Made by a program: the position numbers and the translations under genes. A model generated the notes under the pieces. The model worked only from the letters and a program-made list of their open reading frames with translations. It searched no databases and had not been told where the DNA came from. Below are positions 12,001 through 22,019 of a stretch of 64,000 nucleotides of DNA, in pieces. Position 1 is the first letter of the stretch, and the number at the start of each line of letters is the position of its first letter. Source of the DNA: Lunularia cruciata (lineage: Eukaryota; Streptophyta; Marchantiopsida; Lunulariales; Lunulariaceae); NCBI GenBank assembly GCA_948567375.1, contig OX419759.1:4751303-4815302 (forward strand), read 5' to 3'.

Positions 12001-13758
12001 AGGTAGTTGCTTTCAAGATTCTAGATGCATGTTACCATTGAAGAGGTATTTTTAAGGATTGCCTTGATTATTGCAAAAATTGTCATGTTTGTAAAACTTT
12101 TGCTAGAAAGTCTACTTCCTCTCCTCCTCCTAAATCAATTCCATTACTAAGACCCTTTGAGAAGTGGTGAATTGACTTTGTAGGTCCTCTTAATAGAATC
12201 CCAAAAATCAATCAGTACATTGTGGTAGTTCCGTATTAGTTTACCAAGTGGGTTGAGGCTAGACCATAAGAGACAAGAAGGAAGATGAAGTTGGTAGATT
12301 TGTTTATGAATACATAGGCATTAGGTTAAGATGTCAACTGGAATTGGTTCCTAATTGAGGAGGAGAATTTACAAGAAGCATCACTATAGCCATGTTATCA
12401 CACATAGAGTAATTACATCCTATAAGCCAAATTCCAATGGCTTGGCAAAGAGAACCAATTAGGCCTTGTGCATGATGCTGGCTAATGATGCAGAAATGAA
12501 GGGGGCTAAACTTCATTGGGACAAGAGGATTCATGCAATTTTGTGGGAGTATAGAATAACCATGAAGACTTCCACTAGATATTCTCCATTTCATTTGGTA
12601 TATGGTATTGAGTATAGGGTGTACTTTACCTATTCACTTGGATCTTTCTACCTTTGAAAGCATTCATAGGAATTTGAAGAAAGCACAAGGAATTGATGCA
12701 AAGAAGTCAAGGAAGGATCAACTCATGGAATCAAAAGAGGCAAGAGCAATTTCTATGGTTTGAGTGGAGTAATGCCAAAGGAAAAAAAAGGAGAACTATG
12801 AGAAGAGGCAAGGAAAGAATAAGGTTGAGCTTTCAAGGAAGGTGATTATGTTATGTTGTTTGATTCCTTTCAACTCAAGCAAGTGCAAAAGAAGTTTTTA
12901 CTTAAATACTTTGGACCTTTCATAGTTTAGGGTGTATGGAAGATGTATGGAAACTATACCTATGATCTCAAGGAGTTGGGAGGAAGACACTTTTATAGGA
13001 TTAACCATGATAAATTGAAGATGTATCATAGAAGGTAGAGAGACCTTCACTTCGAGGACAAAGTGAAATCTTAGTCGGGGGGTAAATGTAACACATATTT
13101 GTGCATGTGTGTGTTATTGTGATAGTTAGTTTGGTATTATAATTACCTGAGATATATTATTTATATAGAGAAAAATGATGATTTTACATTATTCATGATT
13201 AGTTAAAGTTAGTCATAATTAAGATAGAAGGAAACTTACTTTAGAGGAAAGAAAAAAGATGAGAATCACTATTTTGGATTCTAGTATATTGACTTGATAT
13301 TATTCTAAGGTGTTTGGCTTTGAAGAAAAAATTCAAAACTCTTGGACCCACAATTCTTTTTTTTTTGGATTTTTCTATAGTCCAAAAATAGCCTATGTGA
13401 AGGAATCCTTGACTTAGTAGTTAAGATAAGACCACATGTCTAGGAGAATATTCCCATGAGTATGGATATCTTTTAGCTTTTTTATTTTATTTGGCTTTTA
13501 GCCTAGTAACTTGAGTTACTCTAGTAATTTGTAGCTTTGGTGCGTAACTATTTCACAAATATATAGACTAGGGATGAGGAGATACTAATCATCCTTTCAT
13601 TGGCAAATATCTCTCTCTCATTGAGTTCTCTAATGAACAATATCTTGAGTCTTGGAGTGTTAGCCTTGGAGGAGTATGATGAGTTGTGATTCTTTACCTT
13701 CTTAGTCCATGGTACACTATCACAAGTTAATCTTGAGTGAGAGATAGGCTGGCTCACA
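9043..13758 (+). mobile_element. Ty3-B copy 1, 3' part (protease to 3' LTR)
   Basis: Broken fossil of a Ty3/gypsy element without a chromodomain. Parts: protease-like domain ~9600-9760, reverse transcriptase ~10480-11190 (YYPLPFIDEI, NPKKCIFG blocks), RNase H ~11450-11700, integrase zinc finger and core ~12000-12650, integrase C-terminal domain to ~13040, purine tract, then the LTR. The RT wording and the lack of a chromodomain suggest the Athila/Tat side of the family; this is by eye only. Two further copies lie on the minus strand at 57099-59901 and 62123-63188. Many breaks. Confidence 0.75.
13087..13758 (+). repeat. 3' LTR of Ty3-B copy 1
   Basis: 672 bp, begins TGTAACAC after a cggggggtaaa purine tract and ends GGCTCACA. 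Matching LTRs occur in reverse orientation at 57099-57809 and 62123-62805, and as a fragment at 59902-60312. The four-way comparison fixes both ends. Confidence 0.8.
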
Positions 13759-14541
13759 AGACAAACTTCACAATTATTGGCAACTATTTCTACCATGAAA
13801 CATGGAAAACTCAAATTCCAGTTCTTGGCCAAACATATGATTCAAATTCTACTCAAGAAATTGATCCTTATCATTACATCTAATCTTTAAATCAAAGGAT
13901 TCCTCACTAGGAGTGAAGTACTCTTCCTACCACCCTTCATTGGCATGGTGCGCTCATGTGCAGTTGTTAGAAAAATATTTCCTCTCCTAGATGCACAATT
14001 CTAACTCCCTCAAGTCTTTGGAAAATTAAACTCTTGTTCAGCCTTGTGATTTGGATTCCTTTTATACAACTATTGAGAGGAATTGGATATCTTCTTGGCA
14101 TTTCAGAAATTCCTTGACAAGTCTTTATCTTATAGTATTACAATGTGTGGTCATTCTGCAATCTCTCTTCACTTGATACTCATGTCTTATGCTTGCATTC
14201 CTTTTGTCACTCTTGATTTTACCCTGCTCATAAATTAGAAATTTTCTTGGTTGTATATTCTTGACTTTTTGGTCCAAAGGAAAGTTGTGACAGATTCTTT
14301 GCATCAAGTTGATCATGCCAAGTTAAAGCTTCCTTACTTTAGGTATAGCACTTGCCAAGTCCAATTTGAGTTCTCCTTCCCCTGATGCAAAGTAATCTTC
14401 TTTGGGCCCAACCCAAAGAAGGTTACATTGTGTCATCAATTCTTCTCCTTTCTTCACCTTTTGGGTCCAATTTAACTTCAACTATACACTCCTTCCTTAA
14501 AAATTTTCAAAAGCAAAAAATATGGGTACCATAGACCATAA
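13759..14541 (-). mobile_element. LTR-like fragment, minus strand
   Basis: Read on the minus strand from 14541 the sequence starts ggtacccatattttt and shares blocks such as cccaaagaag with the first ~200 bp of the insert at 4548, so both belong to one LTR family. A gtataaaag box lies near 14065. The lower boundary toward 13759 is unclear and no element body can be assigned. Confidence 0.45.
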
Positions 14542-15830
14542 GGCTAATGTCTTCTCTAATCTCATCACATCAAGCAAAGGAAGAATAAGAAACAACAACA
14601 GCAAAGCTTATTGAGTTGAGTTCCTAATAGGGGCTAACTTGAGATAATCAGATGCTCAAGTAGTGGCATGGTCTTTGCAAGGACTGCTTGCCAAAATCTG
14701 TGTGTTTGCAAAGGAACAAGATCATGGCATGCTAAACCAATTCATCTGGTCGGCAAAGTTGTACAAATCTGCTTGGATGGATACCATTGGAATGTCACGC
14801 CAAGGCTATAGTGCAAAGAAGACCTTTGGTGAACTCTTAGTTGTGCAGCATGATGTCATCCTCTTCATCCTTCTCAAAATATGAACATAATCCACAAAGA
14901 GAAAATTAGGGTGTCCATTGATCTAAAGTAGAATGCAATCAATAGAACCAAACTCAATTGGGATCCAAGTTAGAAGAACTCATCAAGGAGTTTGCAAACT
15001 TCAAAGTACAAATGGTTAGAGCCAAAGATAAGAGAATTTTCCTTATCACACTTGGCCTAATATGTGGTGTACTACTTTTCAGAAGTTAAGACCATGAAAA
15101 ATGCCTCCCTACAACCTATTGCGTGGTTATTATAGGCACCAAACTAGACCAGGATGACTTGCCCATACCCACCTAACCCTCAACCCCCAGTGAGGTTTAT
15201 GTCTCACCCACTTTTCCTAAGATGGATGCAACTATTAACTTCTTCAACTTGGAAATATTAACACCCAAAGATGTTGCATTGATTGACAATGATAGATGGC
15301 TTGAGTTGGAGGTGAATTGTGTTGTGAATTGAGTCACAACATGCTCAACCAAATGCCATGAGAATAACTCATATTCTTTGGATGTTGTCAGGTCTTGTGA
15401 AAGCTAAGAAGTATATCTGTCCCCAAAAGATTATATTTGATAAGGAGGATGAATTTGAGGTAAGGAGGAAGTCCCTAGAGGAAGACTACACCAAGAGTTC
15501 TTTGGATAACTTGGAAGATTCTTTGGAAAAGGATGTAGTAAACTATATGGAGTACTATGAGATGGACAACTAACTAGAAGGGAGGGATCAACTTGACAGT
15601 CATAAGGAAGCCTCTGTACTATTGGGAGTGAGCCCACTGAGTCATGTTGAGGATATAGTGAAACTTGAGAACTGCCAAGATGCGATCATGGGAGAAGGAT
15701 GATCCTTACAATTTCTAAATCAATAACTCAAGAAGAATGTCAAGCATTTACCACCTTGTTTGAGGAATATCATTATGTCTTCAATTGGAACATTAAAGAA
15801 ATGCCTAGCATACCTTGGCACAAATGATTA
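14542..15830 (+). mobile_element. Decayed Ty3/gypsy internal region
   Basis: No long frame survives. Around 15700-15830 the plus strand translates to a block like LFEEYHYVFNWN..EMP, the conserved stretch just upstream of RT in Athila/Tat-type Ty3 elements. The rest is acidic, repeat-like coding debris. No LTR pair could be assigned. Confidence 0.45.
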
Positions 15831-16166
15831 ACTTGGAAGAGAACTGTGAGAATAGGGGTTTCTAAATCCCTAATTCAAGGAGATGGATTCACAAATCTGC
15901 CTCCAATTTTAATTCTCAAGTCCAATTTGCAACACCAGGGCCTTGAGCAGTTGAGCCATAAACTTATGAGCCACTCAAAGTGATTAAATTTAGAAATGAC
16001 AATTAGTGGTGATATTTTTTATGGCCATGGCTATATAGGTCAAGCACAAGACCCCACAAGATGAAATCATTGCAGAACAAGAACAATTTTATGATGATAA
16101 AAGAAGATACCAAAGTAACTCCTCCTTCCTAGTTCATTGCTCTTTCATTGAGAAGAGTTTTTTTAG
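15831..16166. other. Unassigned interval
   Basis: I see no gene, repeat boundary or RNA signal here. The composition matches the decayed retroelement DNA on its left. Confidence 0.3.
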
Positions 16167-16661
16167 ATGGACAAAACAAGTGCTTTGGGGCTTTTTGAAA
16201 GCAAAGATGTTATCCTTGAAGGGTTTTTATATTTCAAAACTGGAAAAATTGGTAATAATAAGTGCACAATTAAAATCCTATTCACATATTTTTTTCAAGG
16301 TAGAGAGGAAATTTTCAAGGGAGGAATGGTTGGCCTCTATGAGGAACATAACTGTCATATCTCACAAAGCAAAATTAATTGTGTCACACATATGCACTGT
16401 AAAGCTGAATTGCCACAAAACAGGTTGGACTTCATGATGGAGATATGCACTTTCATTTCCAATGGGGAGCTTTGGTGTATGATGAGGTGTCAATGGCTAT
16501 ATATTGACTATGAAGAAATTTATGGTAACAAGTCAAAGCCAAAGGGTGAAGCAAGGCTTTTGGTAAAGATTTTGATGCTATATACACATTCATGGCAATG
16601 GGTAAAAGAATTCTTGATGATGATGGTATCTAGGCATTTGGTAGATATCTTGATGCTATAA
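16167..16661 (+). CDS. Hypothetical 164-codon ORF, probably not a gene
   Basis: An ATG-started frame of 164 codons that I do not recognise. It has no domain or signal peptide I can identify, and its 3' end runs into a 78-bp tandem duplication (16574-16729), so part of its length is repeat-derived. An overlapping frame (16180-16437) is equally open, which argues that neither is under coding constraint. It lies between Ty3 debris and the amino acid permease fragments. I list it because of its length, with low confidence. Confidence 0.15.
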   Translation: MDKTSALGLFESKDVILEGFLYFKTGKIGNNKCTIKILFTYFFQGREEIFKGGMVGLYEEHNCHISQSKINCVTHMHCKAELPQNRLDFMMEICTFISNGELWCMMRCQWLYIDYEEIYGNKSKPKGEARLLVKILMLYTHSWQWVKEFLMMMVSRHLVDILML

Positions 16662-16729
16662 ACACATTCATGGAAATGGATAAAATAATTCTTGATGATG
16701 ATGGTATCTTTGATATCATTTACAATGTC
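16574..16729 (+). repeat. 78-bp tandem duplication
   Basis: Units at 16574-16651 and 16652-16729 share gatgctata.acacattcat and cttgatgatgatggtatct blocks with few differences. Confidence 0.8.
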
Positions 16730-17261
16730 TCAATTAGAATTGAAGAAGATTTATGTCCAATGCCCTCCATGACATCATATGCCAAGATATATAATGATTT
16801 CACAATTTTTCATAAATTTTTTAAGATAAATTCATACAACTTGACTTTGATGATTTTAATCAAGTTCAATTGCTTTGGTAAAATGCACTTGATAGGAATT
16901 GTTTTTACAACATTAGAAAGCTTTGGATCTAGCAATTAAAGCTCCTTGGCTGTTTGATCTAGATCAAGAATATCTAACAAGAATGTTCCCAAAGGTATAT
17001 CTTCACTTAGACTGTATCCTCCCTGCCGTTGGTGACAAAAACAATACTTCTTTTCGGTCAAAATTATAAGACTTGAATGACTATCCGTGAAAAAATCTAT
17101 TAAAATGTCATATCATGCAAAATTCTATCCTCTTGAGGCTGAATGCTCAGAAGGACTCAATCTCACGAGAACATAAACGAATCCGCGTACTATGACTTGG
17201 ACATAATAGAACTAATAGCGTTCTCCGAATGTCTCAATAGGATTGGAGAATGTGATATCAT
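16730..17261. other. Unassigned interval
   Basis: No gene is recognised. CpG dinucleotides become more common toward the right, marking the edge of the permease cluster. The last part may be very decayed sequence of copy E, but I cannot align it. Confidence 0.3.
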
Positions 17262-17476
17262 CAAGATGATATTCGGGAACTTATGCATTGTAGTACACTT
17301 GTGCTCAGGTCATATACGTGTGGACTTTCATATTTGCCTGTTTCCGATACTTAAATTGCTTATGCTAAGATGTTTGTCATAAGATCTATATTTTGATTAA
17401 TACGAGTGAATTTAGGTGTTCCAATCTTGAAGATAGACTTTTGTGGACGCCCCAAGTTCATAGCTGGATTTTTGCC
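17262..17476 (+). pseudogene. Amino acid permease copy E, 3' fragment
   Basis: A plus-strand remnant of the permease family seen in copies A-D. 17262-17312 matches the end of exon 5 (IFGNLCIVVHLC). 17313-17400 corresponds to intron 5, with much sequence lost. 17403-17476 matches exon 6 (VNLGV, then FIAG.LP). It stops seven bases before the truncated exon 6 of copy A, which lies in opposite orientation, so E and A form a tail-to-tail fusion inside exon 6. All upstream exons of E are absent or unrecognisable. It is certainly not functional as a transporter. Confidence 0.75.
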
Positions 17477-19422
17477 AAAAAGTAAGGAGAAAGCAAAAGT
17501 CTTGACACTGCGGCCTGGTCGAAAGAAACATCCCCTAGCGTGGCCTTCAACAAAAGCGTAAAGGGGTTGTGCAAAAACCTGAAGAAAGTTCACATAAACA
17601 AGAGTTGTTAGGTGTAAGCCCGTTGAGTTGAACAGGTGTCAGAATACATTTTGCTTGGATAACAACTTAACATAGGCGAATTTATGAATAAGGACCTTTT
17701 AAACCAAAGAAAGTCGTACGTTACCTGAAAGGCTCCACACAGGTGTACGACGATGCATAAGTTCCCGAATACCACTAACCGGTAAGGTTCGTAGAATCCG
17801 AAACCCGTGAGCAAGTTTCCAGGAGCTGCATTTCCAAAAGCAGCATATCCAAAACATCCCACGGACAGGTAGAATAATGTACAAGTTACGTTGGTGACTA
17901 ACGCAACCTTCCTCATCGTTCTATTTTCTGCTGGAGGCCGTCTAAGTGTATCCTGGTTTTATTGCAAAACAGAAAGATGGTCAGTCCACTACAAAAAGTG
18001 AGCTTGTGCATAAATCAATTAGACATAAACCTCGAGAGTTTAGAAACAATTTGAACTCTAAATGAAAATATTTACTCACTTGAATGTTGATCAAAATTAT
18101 TATGAAGCCATAGGCAAAAGCAATATCGCCCATAGCCGAAAACGTTTTCCACATTTTTTCAGCATGAGAGTATTCACCCTTTTCGGGGCCGACTGGAGAA
18201 CCCCCTAGAGTTCCATGAGAATGCCCGCCATGGAATGTCTTGACAATACTCAGAGCTAAACCTATGCCTGCATATGAAAACGACATCACAGCGGCCACAA
18301 CCGACAACCACCAGGCCTCTGCCAAGTTTGGGATCTGAGAGAATACGATCTGTATAAACCCAAAAATCAACATATATATATTGCTGGACACTTTGCAGCT
18401 CGCGTTGTGTCCCTCCTCGTGGAAGCATACAGCACGTTTAACAGCCCTGCCACAAAGACACATACAGTATCTGAGATCAAGTTCCTTGAACCTGAGATGG
18501 GACGCTTTGTGAGCTGAGAGGACAATGAAAGGAAAATCTGAATCCTTACACCATGCTGGTGGCTGCTGTGATTGTATATCCCACACAAACACCGAAAAGA
18601 TTTATGTACTGAACTAGGCCGCACAAAAACGTCTCCGCTCGCCCTGCGAACAGATTCAAACTGCATTCCATTAATCGGACATCACTCGGTGTTAATCCTA
18701 ACCGTCTGAGAATTTCCCTCCGGTGAACGGACGAGAAAACTGTAGACAGTTCCTAGGATTGCCAGCAAAAAAATGATTAGCAATTGACACTTGAGCTTCA
18801 GGTTGACGTTTAAGTGACCTCTCCCACGGTTTCTAATACATATGATATCTCCAGATGGTATCTGATGCGTATACACCAATTACAAAAACTAGACGCACCT
18901 AGATATGCTTTAACAGCATCCATGTAGGTATAAAGCCTCCTTCCCGATACAGGGTCCATGTAACGATAAGAATCGGCAAGTAGAATGGATGTCAAGTATG
19001 TGATCACGGCGAAACCGAAGTTCACCAGCGGGCCAGCTATCCAGCCAAGTTGAGCAACACTCCAAGCCAAACTAAGCACTCCAGATCCTATCACAGCCGT
19101 GATAGCGTGTGCAGAGGCTGTGAGGAACGTTCCTGCTCACAACATTGTACAGTAAGAGAAACGAACCATGTAAGTAAGTAGGAGAGGACATTGAGTTCAG
19201 ATGCAAGTGTTCATTGTATTCAAGAACGGGCCCTTTGGAAGTTCCACGAGTGAGATGTGTAACGATCATTGTGTCTCTCACCTCATCCGAAGATTGAGTA
19301 GACAACATACCTGAACGTCTTGGACGTCCATCATCGTCGACCTCCACCGTGATCTCATCTTGTACGGGGTCTTGTGCTGAACTCGGAGCCAATTCTACAT
19401 CTGACTTCTGTGAGTAACTCAT
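17360..19422 (-). CDS. AAP: Amino acid permease (AAP-type), copy A, chimeric C-terminus
   Basis: Proton-coupled amino acid transporter of the AAAP superfamily, expected in the plasma membrane. Six exons by GT-AG splicing: 19311-19422, 18899-19132, 18550-18643, 18080-18446, 17725-17952, 17360-17578; joined frame 417 codons. The start is the ATG at 19422; the frame upstream has no ATG. Family blocks are in order: VDDDGRPRRSG, GSGVLSLAWSVAQLGWIAGP, DAVKAYLG, GYTITAATSMVAVKR, SQIPN, GDIAFAYGF, GCFGYAAFGNAAPGNLLTGF, VVHLCGAFQVFAQP. Exon 6 follows the family only to ~17484. The last ~40 codons are antisense to copy E, so the final transmembrane helices (family length is usually 450-500 residues) are missing. 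It may be expressed, but transport activity is doubtful; it could equally be a young pseudogene. Confidence 0.75.
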
Positions 19423-19563
19423 TTTACGAGATAACAGATCACTCAATGTCCTCCTATCAATCACTCCTTTGCCTTTCACCCGCCAGAAAACTTGCGCCTG
19501 TGTCTCGAGGAGAACCTGATTAATAAACTTACTACACTGATGCTGCGACTCATGTGAGCAGCC

Positions 19564-19570
19564 TTATAAG
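19564..19570 (-). promoter_or_regulatory. TATA box candidate of copy A
   Basis: cttataagg on the minus strand, ~145 bp before the ATG at 19422 and conserved at 39350-39357 in copy B. Confidence 0.5.
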
Positions 19571-19811
19571 ATCTGCATGCTCATGGGCTCGGCTCGGCTG
19601 CAACTCATGCCTACAGCCGAGCCTCAAGTAGTCATATGTGGCGATCACCCACGTACGTACGTCCTCCCCCGCATTGCTTCCGCTGGGTATGATATTTGGG
19701 GTGAGTAAGGACAAGCTTTCTAATGGGGGCCATCGGCGAGACATTAAATTTTTAATAACCCGGATTTTGTGTTCTATTTCCTATCAACTTTCGAGGGAAA
19801 TGTGTCGTTGC

Positions 19812-19947
19812 ACACATACAGGATATTGAGTGCATATATACTCGTGCACGCACTCTTGCCTGCATAAGTATAAATTTGCATACATACAGGATATAGAGTG
19901 CATATATATTGGTGCACGCACTCTTGCCTGCATAAGTATACATTCAC
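19812..19947 (+). repeat. 68-bp tandem duplication, left arm only
   Basis: Units 19812-19879 and 19880-19947 share acatacaggatat, gcatatata and gcacgcactcttgcctgcat. The right arm (39040-39110) has a single unit, so this arose after the arms formed or was lost there. Confidence 0.85.
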
Positions 19948-20998
19948 TGTTAGACGTGGACAAGACGCGCAGTTCAGTGCGGTTTTGTCTGAGCCATTGG
20001 GGAATTAAAGTTGAGATGTGGACAAAGCAGACAGGATTACTCAATGTCCCGGAATCAATCACTCCTTTGCATTACACCCACCAAAAGCCTTGTCCCACTG
20101 TGCCCAGGAGCTTTAGCTTTATAAGTTTTCCATCCATGCTTATGCTGCAACTCATCTAAGCAGCCTTAGAAGTTCTCCATCATGGGCACGGCTCGGCTGC
20201 AACTCGTGCCAGCCGTCGAGCCGATAGTCATCTGAGTCGTATGTGCCAATCACCCACGTCCGTACGTCCGCCTTCGCATACCTTCTGCGGGGTGTGATAT
20301 TTGGGGTGAGTTAGGACGAGCTTTAGAATCGGAGGCATCTGTCCACCTATTCGGAGGGGAGGCAATCGGCGAAACATTAGATCTTTTCCATTTTGTACAA
20401 GTTTTCGAGAAAAATGTGTCTTTACATACAGGATACGACGGAATGAAAACCACCGTCTTCATAAACCTCTGAAGAAGAATACGCAACAACCTATTCAATA
20501 TGTGAAGAGTCAGCCGAATGGTTTCTTCTGGAGTTACGTCATGGAATCCTGGTACATGCACATTTGCTCTCTTGGTTTCACCTTATTTCCTACCGGTGGC
20601 CAGAAGATTAAAGGTGAGACGTGGACAAGTCAAGAGGCGCAGTTCAGAGCGGTTTTGTCTGTGCGATTGGGTATTACATTTGTGATGTGGACAAACTAGA
20701 CAGGAACAAGTGTGTGCATGTGTTTTAATGCTTTATATATCACACATATACTAAATAATGCGGACAAAATAAGAGAAATATGGAATGTTTACCAACTGGA
20801 AACTAGCTACTTGGAACCTCTCCCCGAATGTAACTAAAAAATCTACAAGTTAAGGTAATGCGCAAAACCTCCAGCGAAATATGATAAGCTTCGCTTATAA
20901 TAAGGCGGGCGAACTAAAACGGAACACCTTGTTAAACCTCACTAATATAATTGAAACGACAAGTTAAACTCCTTTTGACAAGTTAAACTCCTTTTCTG

Positions 20999-21060
20999 TT
21001 TCCAGTTAAACTATAAATTTCATAGGAAATTTTTTCTGAAAGTTATAGAGTAATTGGAAA
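20999..21060. repeat. 62-bp imperfect palindrome (left-arm copy)
   Basis: tttcca... to ...ttggaaa with inverted halves centred on ggaaattt. The right-arm counterpart at 37657-37718 is more nearly perfect. It may be a foldback or the remains of a small MITE. Confidence 0.6.
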
Positions 21061-21780
21061 TAGAAAAGGAAGGTAAAAATAATAACACAAAATATGGTAT
21101 ATAATTTTTGATGGAATAATTAATTAGATATATATTTTATGTTAAAATAAAAATTAAAAATGATGTCTATTTCAATACTTAATAAAAGGTAAATTTAATA
21201 ACTTAATTTAATTTTTATTGTTTAATTGATTTTTTGTATATTTTGAAATTATGTATCTTTGATATATAATAAAAATTTAAAATTTCCGTAATATATTAAG
21301 GGATTATTTTATGTTAAATTGGTGAATAATAATAAAATTATATATTTTCATTCAATCCACAAATTTTTGATATTTTAGTTTATTTTTGATATAAAAATAT
21401 TTAAATTTGAATTATTTTTTCAAAAACATATATTTTATGATAAAAAATTAAAATCATAAAATACATTCAAATAATGGAAAATAAGATGTGAGCCTATGTA
21501 AAAATAAAATATTTTAGATGATTTAAAGATATTACTATTAAAAATAGTAAATAAAAACACTGAAAATGGTTCATTGGGTGTGAGTCTCTGGTAGAAACAT
21601 AATCTTTGGGTGATTAAAATATACTATATATTATCTTATAAAATTATAGAAAATATAACTACTCCGTAATAGAAAAATAAATATGCAAATAAAAATGACG
21701 GAGTATTACCTAAAAAAATAAATTTCTTTTGAAGATGTCATCTTTTCTACTATATAAATTATGGAATGTATTCAGTAATT
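21040..21780. other. AT-rich low-complexity block, left arm
   Basis: Long A/T runs without reading frames or RNA signals; counterpart at 36880-37560. Confidence 0.7.
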
Positions 21781-22019
21781 TTGTGTATGAAATATTATTT
21801 CCTTGAGTTTGCAACTTATAACATATTTAGGCAATTCTTGCAAGATATCTTCAGAAGTTTTAATAAAATCAATGGAAATTTTTAGCACATTGTTTTGGCA
21901 TGGATATTTTGTATGCCTCTTTTACATGATTCTCTACTCTAGTTTTACACATTGTGGCTCAAGACTCCTCCTCACTCCTCCAATTTTCCTTCTTTAATTG
22001 CTACACTCTCCCCTTTAGC

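Larger units (their letters stand above)
19423..20420 (-). promoter_or_regulatory. Promoter region of copy A, tandemly duplicated module
   Basis: Two related modules lie upstream of copy A, ~19440-19800 and ~20040-20420. Each has, in transcription order, a tttggggtga-complement block, an ACGTACGT-rich block (ACGT cores at 19649-19662), a gagccgagcc GC-rich block, a cttataag TATA-like box and a gagtcgcagcat block. The proximal copy sits directly upstream of the ATG. The same two modules occur in the right arm. ACGT cores are typical plant bZIP sites; whether they act here is inference. Confidence 0.55.

Noticed and set aside
19422-19479. N-terminal extension of permease copy A
   Set aside because: The extended frame begins with GTG, not ATG. 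The first ATG in frame is at 19422 and gives the expected family N-terminus.
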